Below, in pieces: positions 1 through 6,345 of a stretch of 64,000 bases of DNA (its first letter is position 1; each line of letters begins with the position of its first letter). The position numbers and the translations under genes are program-made. The notes beneath the pieces are model-generated. The model saw nothing but the letters and a program-made list of their open reading frames with translations, was not told where the DNA came from and searched no databases. The stretch comes from Amycolatopsis mongoliensis. GTDB taxonomy: Bacteria; Actinomycetota; Actinomycetes; Mycobacteriales; Pseudonocardiaceae. The DNA is taken from assembly GCF_030285665.1 (NCBI RefSeq), contig NZ_CP127295.1, positions 10,230,001 through 10,294,000 on the forward strand, written 5' to 3'.

Positions 1-933
1 GCGCCCGGCCGCCGGCAGGTCGAAGCCGCCGGGGAACACCGAGGTCCGGGCCCACAGGCGCCGTTCGGCCGGGTCGCACAGCCGGAAGCTCCAGTCGACG
101 GCGGCCAGCAGCGTCTGGTGCCGGGGCTCGCCGCCGCGCTTCACCGTCCCGGGCAGCCGGAAACAGTCGCTCAGCCCGGCCTCCAGCTCCGCCAGCGTCA
201 GCACCCGCAGCCGGACGGCCGCCAGCTCGATCGCCAGCGGGATGCCGGCCAGCAGCCGGCACACCTGCGCCACGCACTCCTGGTTCTCCGCGGTGACGGC
301 GAACGCCGGGTCGACGGCGGCCGCGCGTTCGGCGAACAACGTCAGCGCCGGGTAGCGCAGCCAGCCTCCGCCCGGCAGCGGACGGCCGGGTTCGGGCAGG
401 GGCAGCGGGGACACCGGCCAGAGGTGCTCGGCGGCCAGCGCGAGCCGCTCCCGGCTGGTCGCGAGCAGCCGCAGCCCGGGCGCGGCCCGCAGCAGGTCGT
501 GCGCGAGCGTGGCGCAGGCTTCGAGAACGTGCTCGCAGTTGTCCAGGACCACCAGCAGCCGCCGGTCCCGCAGGTACTCGGCCAGGACGGCCGCCGGCGC
601 CCGGCCGGTTTCGTCGTGGACGCCCAGTGCCTCGAGCACGGTGTGCGCGACGAGCGCCGGGTCCTGCAGCCCGGCGAGCTCGACCAGCCAGACGCCGTCG
701 GGGAAGGCCCGGGACAGCCCGGCGGCGGTCTGCACGGCCAGCCGCGTCTTGCCGACGCCGCCCACGCCGGTCAGCGTGACCAGCCGGGCCCGCGTCAGCA
801 GGTGCTTGACCTCGGCCACCTCGGACTTGCGGCCCACGAAGCTCGTCGTGTCCGCGGGCAGGTTCCCCTTCCCGCACGTCGCACCGGCCTTCCCCACCCG
901 TGCACCGTAAGGACGTCCGCGCGGGCCGGTCAA
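1..933 (-). CDS. ATPase-domain transcriptional regulator (AfsR/LuxR-type), C-terminus cut by window edge
   Basis: The minus strand reads as an open frame from about 933 to the left edge. The N-terminal part has an FVGR entry motif, a Walker A (GVGGVGKT), a Walker B-like LLVVLDNCEHV and a sensor-type LLATSRE motif. This is the usual NB-ARC-like ATPase core of large actinomycete regulators, often followed by a tetratricopeptide region and a LuxR or winged-helix DNA-binding domain. That C-terminal part lies outside the window, so the subfamily is open. The start is uncertain: TTG at 933 has GAGGGG about seven bases upstream, and a GTG at 897 is the alternative. It likely acts in the cytoplasm as a transcription activator. 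Its link to the polyketide cluster is unproven. Confidence 0.7.
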   Translation of the reverse strand, partial: MTGPRGRPYGARVGKAGATCGKGNLPADTTSFVGRKSEVAEVKHLLTRARLVTLTGVGGVGKTRLAVQTAAGLSRAFPDGVWLVELAGLQDPALVAHTVLEALGVHDETGRAPAAVLAEYLRDRRLLVVLDNCEHVLEACATLAHDLLRAAPGLRLLATSRERLALAAEHLWPVSPLPLPEPGRPLPGGGWLRYPALTLFAERAAAVDPAFAVTAENQECVAQVCRLLAGIPLAIELAAVRLRVLTLAELEAGLSDCFRLPGTVKRGGEPRHQTLLAAVDWSFRLCDPAERRLWARTSVFPGGFDLPAAGR

Positions 934-961
934 TGCGAGCCCCTCGGAGGAAGCAACCGCC

Positions 962-1417
962 TCACATGTCGGGGAGGCGGTACAGCGTGGGCGTGTCGCC
1001 GCCGTGCATCGCGGAGAGACTCGTGCGGCAGGCCTGGCGGACCTCGCGGTTGGCCGCCGACCCGGCCTGGCCGCAGCGCGGGCAGAACAGGTGCACCGCG
1101 CCGGGCGGCGTCTCGTCCACCGCGACGTCGACCGGGCACTCGCACCGGCGGCACCACCGGTGCCCGGTGACCACCAGGACGTGCAGCGGGTCGCCCACGC
1201 ACTGGTGCGCCCAGCAGCGGTGGACGTAGCAGGTGCTCCGGGTGTGCGGGTTGAGGCCGTGCTCTTCCGCGGTGTCCTCGGCGGCCAGGATGGCGGCCAG
1301 CCGCCGGTCGTCGAGGTCGGCGTAGCGGTCGCGCGATCCCGAGGGGGCCGGTCGCGGCTCCGGGACGGTTACTGGGGGAACGACCCGGAGGAGGGGGCGC
1401 GACCGGCCGTGCACCAT
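962..1417 (-). CDS. Cys/His-rich hypothetical protein, probable zinc binder
   Basis: A 151-residue protein of no family I recognise. The ATG at 1417 follows a good AGGAGGT ribosome-binding site. The first 30 residues are Arg/Pro-rich. The middle and C-terminal parts carry spaced Cys and His residues, including CRRCECP and CPRCG, which look like two halves of a zinc ribbon, preceded by a CYVHRCWAHQC stretch. No membrane segment or signal peptide is seen. It ends 28 bases before the start of the edge-truncated regulator on the same strand, so the two may be cotranscribed. DNA or RNA binding is possible but is inferred only from the zinc-ribbon pattern. Confidence 0.6.
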   Translation of the reverse strand: MVHGRSRPLLRVVPPVTVPEPRPAPSGSRDRYADLDDRRLAAILAAEDTAEEHGLNPHTRSTCYVHRCWAHQCVGDPLHVLVVTGHRWCRRCECPVDVAVDETPPGAVHLFCPRCGQAGSAANREVRQACRTSLSAMHGGDTPTLYRLPDM

Positions 1418-1625
1418 GGGTTTTCCGACCTCCTGGGGTCATCGGGGGCCGGTCAAGCTTGCGTCGGGGGCGTGCGTCGCCACACCCGTACAAGTACCTG
1501 ACTCCATACCTGTCCCTCACGTGCCGCGCCCAGGGCACTACTGTCCGCCGTCGCGGAGGTCGCCGGGCGCGAGTTCGGCGAGTAGGCTCTACCCGCACCA
1601 AATGGTGCTGCCGGGAGTCGACGCC

Positions 1626-2597
1626 ATGACCGATGCCGAGTTCAGCCTCCGCCAGGTTCTCCCCGAGCGCGCCGGGATGCCCGAGGTCGAACAGCTGGAG
1701 ACACAGACGCGGGCGCTGCGTGCGGTGGACTACTCGAGCGGCGGCGGGATGTGCCGCGACGCCGTCCTCGTCCGGATCCACCGCGCGCACGAGCTGCTCG
1801 GCGCGGCCGCGGCGGAGCCGGTGCGGTCGAGGCTGTTCTCCGCGGTGGCCGACCTGCACAACCTGGCCGCGTGGACGAGCTTCGACAGCGGGCACGCCGG
1901 CGCCGCGCACCACCACCTCGACCTGGCGCTCACGCTGGCCGCGCACGGCGGCAACGACGAGCTCGCGGCCAACATCCGCTACCGGCGCGGGCGGATCCAC
2001 CTGCACCACGGCGCGGCGGACGACGCGCTGGCCCAGTTCCAGCACGGCCGGCTGGCCGCGCGGCGCTCCGGCTCTTCGCTGGCGGCGAGCATCCTCAGCG
2101 CCAACCAGGCATGGGTCTACGCCGGGAAGGGCGACGAGCAGCTCGCGCTCGAACTCCTCGGCCGGGCCGCCGAGGAGTTCGAGGCCGCCGGGCCGGCCGA
2201 GCCGCCGGACTGGGCGCGGTTCTTCACCGAGACCGACGTCGCGGCGATGACCGGCACCGTGCGCACCGAGCTCGCCCTGCGCGGCCGGCCCCGCCACGCC
2301 CGCACGGCGATCGCGGCGCTGACCGACGCGGTCGGCCACTACGGCCCGAACATGGCGCGCAGCCGGTCGTTCTGCCTCGCCATGCTGGCCCACGCCCATC
2401 TGCTCGACGGCGAGCTCGAGCGCGGCGCGGAGATCGGCACCGAAGCGGTCGACGCGGCCGAGACGCTCAAGTCCGTCCGCACCAAGGACCGCTTGCGGCC
2501 GCTCAAGCTGGCGGCGCAGCAGCGGCGCGACCACCCGGCGGTCCGCGCCCTGGCCGAGCACATCACCGCGTTCGCCCTGAGCTCCGCGCACGTCTGA
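1626..2597 (+). CDS. TPR-like helical repeat protein, possible regulator
   Basis: A 323-residue alpha-helical, Ala/Leu-rich protein with repeated helix pairs resembling tetratricopeptide repeats, such as the HHHLDLALTLAAHG and QLALELLGRAAEEFEAAG blocks. This matches the C-terminal part of actinomycete XRE/TPR regulators (the NsdA-like class), but no N-terminal helix-turn-helix is visible. ATG 1626 is preferred because GGGAG lies eight bases upstream; an in-frame ATG at 1602 lacks a good site. The gene starts divergently from the Cys-rich protein and ends six bases from the convergent sigma factor gene. The function is unknown; a protein-protein interaction role is inferred from the repeats. 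Confidence 0.6.
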   Translation: MTDAEFSLRQVLPERAGMPEVEQLETQTRALRAVDYSSGGGMCRDAVLVRIHRAHELLGAAAAEPVRSRLFSAVADLHNLAAWTSFDSGHAGAAHHHLDLALTLAAHGGNDELAANIRYRRGRIHLHHGAADDALAQFQHGRLAARRSGSSLAASILSANQAWVYAGKGDEQLALELLGRAAEEFEAAGPAEPPDWARFFTETDVAAMTGTVRTELALRGRPRHARTAIAALTDAVGHYGPNMARSRSFCLAMLAHAHLLDGELERGAEIGTEAVDAAETLKSVRTKDRLRPLKLAAQQRRDHPAVRALAEHITAFALSSAHV

Positions 2598-2603
2598 ACG
2601 CGG

Positions 2604-3488
2604 TCACCGCAGGGTCAGCGGGGTCTCCGACTCGACGCGGGTGAGCTTCTCCGGGTTGCGCACGTAGTAGAGGCCGGTGATGCGGCCGCCCTCGACGCGG
2701 ACGGCCATGACGCCGTCGAGCTCGCCGTCGAGGTGCAGGACGAGCCCCGGGTTGCCGTTGACGACCGTGGGGGCACTGGTGAGCTTCGCTTCGATCCGGC
2801 CGATGCCGCCGGTCATGAACCGGACCACCTTGCCGGCGCTCGCGATCGGCCGCAGGGCCGCCTGCTTGACGCCGCCGCCGTCGCTGACCAGGACGACGTC
2901 CGGGGCGAGCACGTCGAGCAGGCCCTGCAGGTCCCGGGTTTCCAGCGCGCGCTGGAACGATTCCAGCACCGCCCGGGTCTCGCGGGCGGAGACCGTCTCG
3001 CGCGGGCGGCGGGCGTCGACGTGCCGGCGGGCGCGGTGCGCGATCTGGCGCACCGCCGCGGGGGTCTTGCCGACGGCGGCGGCGATCTCGTCGTAGCCGA
3101 AGTCGAAGACCTCCCGCAGCACGAAGACGGCGCGCTCGGTCGGTGCCAGGGTCTCGAGGACGAGCATGAGCGCCATCGACACGCTCTCGGCGAGCTCGAC
3201 GTTCTCGGCGACGTCCGGCGCGGTGAGCAGCGGCTCGGGCAGCCAGGGCCCGACGTAGGCCTCCCTGCGGCGCTTCACCGTCCGCAGCCGGTTGAGCGAC
3301 AGCCGCGTCGTGATGCGGACCAGGTAAGCGCGCCGGTCGCGCACCTGCCCGAGGTCGATGTCGGCCCAGCGCAGCCAGGTCTCCTGCAGGACGTCCTCCG
3401 CGTCGGCCGCCGAGCCGAGCATCTCGTAGGCGACGGTGAAGAGCAGGTTGCGGTGGGCGACGAAGGCTTCGGTCGCGTGGTCGCCCAT
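2604..3488 (-). CDS. ECF sigma factor, ECF41-type with SnoaL-like C-terminal domain
   Basis: A 294-residue extracytoplasmic-function sigma factor. Region 2 is at about residues 8-75 (motifs AYEMLGSAADAEDVLQETWL) and region 4 at about 110-165 (APTERAVFVLREVF, then a helix-turn-helix). An NTF2/SnoaL-like extension of about 110 residues follows. It carries the two ECF41 hallmarks, DGGG (SDGGGVKQ) and an NPDKL-like element (VRNPEKL). In this family the extension regulates core-polymerase binding in place of an anti-sigma factor. The start at 3488 is set by GAGAGGGG just upstream; the open frame extends further but without a site. It is 23 bases downstream of the DoxX-like gene, so probably one operon. 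Confidence 0.88.
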   Translation of the reverse strand: MGDHATEAFVAHRNLLFTVAYEMLGSAADAEDVLQETWLRWADIDLGQVRDRRAYLVRITTRLSLNRLRTVKRRREAYVGPWLPEPLLTAPDVAENVELAESVSMALMLVLETLAPTERAVFVLREVFDFGYDEIAAAVGKTPAAVRQIAHRARRHVDARRPRETVSARETRAVLESFQRALETRDLQGLLDVLAPDVVLVSDGGGVKQAALRPIASAGKVVRFMTGGIGRIEAKLTSAPTVVNGNPGLVLHLDGELDGVMAVRVEGGRITGLYYVRNPEKLTRVESETPLTLR

Positions 3489-3511
3489 GGCCGGCCCCTC
3501 TCTTTTCGCGG

Positions 3512-3889
3512 TCACGCGGACGCGGTGCCGAAGCGACCCCAGGCGAGGAAAACCGCCAGGGCGAGGTAGGTCAAGTTCAGCGCCACGAACTTCGCCTCGC
3601 CGTGGCGCAGGTGGGTGATCATGGCACCGACCATGAGCAGGACCCAGCAGGCGGCGGTCACCGGGACCAGGACGGGGGCGATCCCGAGGGCCGCGGGCAG
3701 GACGAGACCGGCCGCGGCCAGCAGCTCGAGGACGCCCAGCGTCTTGACGAAGCCGGTGCTGCGTTCCCCGGTCCATTCCCCGCCGGGGGTGGCGGCGAGC
3801 TTCGCCTTGGGCACGAACGCCTTGCTGACACCCCCGGTCAGCGCGACGACGGCGAGCAGCCCGGCGGCGATCCAGAGTGCGATGTTCAT
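3512..3889 (-). CDS. DoxX-like small membrane protein
   Basis: A 125-residue protein with four hydrophobic segments at about residues 3-22, 50-70, 75-95 and 102-120, and a charged loop (KAFVPKAKLAA, GEWTGERSTGF) after the first. This is the layout of DoxX/DoxD-like proteins. Small membrane or oxidoreductase genes are common partners of ECF41 sigma factors, and this gene sits directly upstream of one here. The ATG at 3889 follows an AAGGAGAC ribosome-binding site. The likely role is in membrane redox or stress; the true substrate is not known. Confidence 0.75.
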   Translation of the reverse strand: MNIALWIAAGLLAVVALTGGVSKAFVPKAKLAATPGGEWTGERSTGFVKTLGVLELLAAAGLVLPAALGIAPVLVPVTAACWVLLMVGAMITHLRHGEAKFVALNLTYLALAVFLAWGRFGTASA

Positions 3890-4116
3890 GAGGTCTCCTT
3901 CATCGGTCGGCCTCAAGACACCGGGTACGGGGTCGCTGTGACAGGGCACGACCCGGGTCACACGATGGGGCCGGCCTTCGCCGCCGCGACCGGTTCGAGC
4001 AGCCGGCGCGGGGTGGTGATCGCGGCGTGCCACCGCAGTCGGCCGGGCAGTTCGTCCTGGCGCGGAAAGACACCTTCACCACCGACGGACCGTACTTCGT
4101 TCCTTGAGGAGAACCC

Positions 4117-4340
4117 ACGCGCGACCCGCGGGCGCCGGCCGATCTCCCCGCCGACCGGCGGCTGCGCCTCGACGTCACCGACCAGGACGGCCTCGACCGC
4201 GATCCGGGATGCCGGCGAGGCGGACCTCCTGATCAGCAACGCCGGCGAAACCGCGCGCGCACCGGAAACCGTTCCGCTCGAGGAGGTCGAACGGCTCTTC
4301 CGGCCCACCACGGTGGCCGCGACGATCGAGCAGGCCGCGC
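4117..4340 (+). pseudogene. Remnant of a short-chain dehydrogenase/reductase
   Basis: The stretch translates to SDR-like sequence in two successive frames: RLRLDVTDQDGL up to about 4200, then DLLISNAGET and LEEVERLF from 4202. LDVTD and the NAG motif with a following LEEVxxLF are typical of classical SDRs. The N-terminal dinucleotide-binding glycine motif and the YxxxK active site are missing and the frame changes near 4201, so this is decay, not a working gene. A GAGGAGA ribosome-binding site lies just upstream, with ACG where a start codon would be expected. The rest of 3890-4567 holds a short relic ending at the TGA at 4105 and a stretch near 4381-4470 with no recognisable product. Confidence 0.42.
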
Positions 4341-4567
4341 CGCCACTGCGCGGGCCGGCCGGGGCGCCCGCCGAAAGGCCTTGCGGGCCCGGAAGGACGC
4401 GCCGGAGAACGAGCCGTTCCTGGTCGCGAAGATCGGCTGGCAGGCCGGGTCCCCGAAGCCACCGCGGCCCGGTGGTCCGGACCAGACGTACTTGAACGAG
4501 CAACTAAACGGGAGTACTACTGGCCCCAGGGTCAGCAAGATCCGTTTCGCTCTTCAGGGGAGAATTC

Positions 4568-5462
4568 ATGCAGTTGGGGTTCAGCCTTCCGGTCTTCGGC
4601 AAGGCCGCGGCCAAGCCGGGCGGGATCGCCCGGTACGCGCGCGATGCCGAACGGGCCGGGGCGGCCAGTCTCTGGGTCGGCGACCGGCTGCTTTCGCCGG
4701 TCGCTCCCGTCGTCTCCTACCCGGGTTACGACACCATGCCCGAGGAGTTCCACACCGCCCAGGACCCGTTCACCGCGCTGGCCGTCGCCGCCGCCGTGAC
4801 CGAGACCGCGGTCCTCGGCTCCAGCACCATCAACGCCACCCAGTACCAGCCCGCGAACTTCGCGCGGCTGCTCACCAGCATCGACGTCGCCAGCAACGGG
4901 CGGCTGCTGCCCGGCCTGGGCATCGGCTGGTCGCCCCGACGAGTACGCGGCCGTCGGCATCCCGATGAGCGAGCGCGGCAAGCGGCTGGACGACCTGCTC
5001 GACCTGCTCGAGACCTGGTGGGCCGAGGACACCGTGGCGCACGAGGGCGTCGGCTACGCCATCGCCGAGTCCCACGTCGCCCTCAAGCCGGTGCGCAAGC
5101 CGCCGGTGCACCTGGCCGGGTTCGGCGAGAAGTCGCTGCGCCGCGTCGCCGAGCGGGCCGACGGCTGGCTGCCCGTCTGGTCGGTCCCCGAGCAGTTCCC
5201 CGCGGACGTGCTCACCTCCACCCTGGCCAAGATCCGGGCCGACGCCGAACGCGCCGGGCGGGACCCGAAGGCCGTCGGCGCTGCCCTGCGCGTGAACGCC
5301 GCCCCGGGCACGGAACCGGAGATCATCGCCGAGTCGGTGACGAAGATCGTCGCGGCGCTCGAGCCGGACCACACCTTCGTCGACCTGACCTACCTGACGA
5401 GCAGCGTGGACGAGCACCTCGACCTCACCGGCAAGCTGCTGGAGCTGGTCGCCCGGGGCTGA
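4568..5462 (+). pseudogene. LLM-class F420-dependent oxidoreductase, frameshifted
   Basis: The first part (from ATG 4568, AGGGGAG site) reads QLGFSLPVFGK and ends in GIGWSP. The second part, one frame away, reads DEYAAVGIPMSERGKRLDDL and continues to a stop at 5462 with the HLAGFGEKSLRRVAERADGW motif. Together they make a full-length luciferase-like monooxygenase of about 297 residues, the family that uses F420H2 or flavin to oxidise or reduce small organic substrates. The break is at a run of four C bases (4934-4937); removing one C restores the frame exactly. Either the gene is inactivated or one base is a sequencing error. The absence of other damage favours a recent mutation or an error. 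Confidence 0.85.
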
Positions 5463-5548
5463 TCGACATCGCGGCGCACTGTCCGGGCGGAGGCGGCCCG
5501 GGCAGTGCGATACTGCGGGGTGTGCGCACACAAGGGAAAGACGACAGC

Positions 5549-6196
5549 GTGATCCGCCTGGTGATCGTCGACGACGAGCCGATGGTGCTCGCGCACCTGC
5601 GTACGGTGCTGACCTCGGCCGGGGACATCGAGATCGTCGGGCAGGCACAGGACGGCGCCGAAGCCGTCGAGGCCGCCGGGCGCTTCCGGCCCGACGTCAT
5701 GCTGATGGACCTGCGGATGCCCGGCGTCGACGGGCTGACCGCGATCGAGCGGATCGTCAAGCTCCCCGACCCGCCCGCCCTCGTCGCCCTCACGACCTTC
5801 GACACCGACAGCTACGTCCTCAAGGCGCTGCGGGCCGGGGCGTCGGGCTTCCTGCTCAAGTCGACGCCCCCGGAGGACCTGATCGGGCTCGTGCGGGTCG
5901 CCGCCGACGGGCACACCGTGCTGTCGAAGGAAGCCGCCCGCCGGATGGTCACCGCGTCCGCCGGGGAGCACGAACGCTCGCAGGAGGCGCGGGAGCGCAC
6001 CGCCGACCTCACCGACCGCGAGCTCGACATGCTCGTCTGCCTCGGCGAGGGCATGTCGAACGCCGCCATCGCGGCCAAGCTGCACCTGTCCGAGGCCACG
6101 GTGAAGAGCTACGTCTCGCGGATGCTGACCAAGCTGGGCTGCGCCAACCGCACCCAGGCGGGCCTGCTGGCCCACGAAGCGGGTCTCGCGGGCTGA
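5549..6196 (+). CDS. NarL/FixJ-family response regulator (orphan)
   Basis: A 215-residue two-component response regulator. The receiver domain (about 1-120) has the acidic pair VDDE, phospho-acceptor Asp54 in LMDLRMPG, the conserved Thr in ALTTFD and Lys in FLLKSTPP. A LuxR/NarL-type helix-turn-helix occupies about 150-208 (LTDRELDMLVCLGEGMSN, then LSEATVKSYVSRML). GTG 5549 gives the usual N-terminus (VIRLVIVDDE) and has AAGGGA upstream; GTG 5522 is an alternative. No kinase gene is adjacent. The nearest candidate partner is the orphan histidine kinase at 14849, but the pairing is speculative. A palindromic terminator follows the stop. Confidence 0.85.
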   Translation: MIRLVIVDDEPMVLAHLRTVLTSAGDIEIVGQAQDGAEAVEAAGRFRPDVMLMDLRMPGVDGLTAIERIVKLPDPPALVALTTFDTDSYVLKALRAGASGFLLKSTPPEDLIGLVRVAADGHTVLSKEAARRMVTASAGEHERSQEARERTADLTDRELDMLVCLGEGMSNAAIAAKLHLSEATVKSYVSRMLTKLGCANRTQAGLLAHEAGLAG

Positions 6197-6261
6197 CCCC
6201 GCCGGGCGCGGTGCCTACGCGCTGCTGCGCGGCCGCCGAGCGGGTCTCGCGGGCCGCCCTA

Positions 6262-6326
6262 CCGGACGCAGTGAATGACTCATTCCTGGCGTCCGACGCC
6301 AGGAATGAGTCATTCACTGCGTCCGG
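6262..6326. repeat. Perfect 65-bp palindrome, TGAATGACTCATTC family; likely bidirectional terminator
   Basis: Two 32-bp arms (6262-6293 and 6295-6326) are perfect reverse complements around a single central base. Each contains TGAATGACTCATTC, itself nearly palindromic. The element lies between the convergent response regulator (stop 6196) and LAL regulator (stop 6346), where a hairpin could end both transcripts. A related element occurs at 16178-16260, so it belongs to a dispersed repeat family. Confidence 0.85.
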
Positions 6327-6345
6327 AGGCGACCGAACCCGGTGC

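Noticed and set aside
3489..3776. N-terminal extension of the ECF sigma factor to 3776
   Set aside because: It overlaps the DoxX-like gene in another frame and lacks a ribosome-binding site; the conserved sigma region starts right after 3488.
4001..4110. Short plus-strand end reading GQFVLARKDTFTTDGPYFVP before the TGA at 4105
   Set aside because: No start or recognisable upstream part; mentioned only as a relic, not annotated as a gene.
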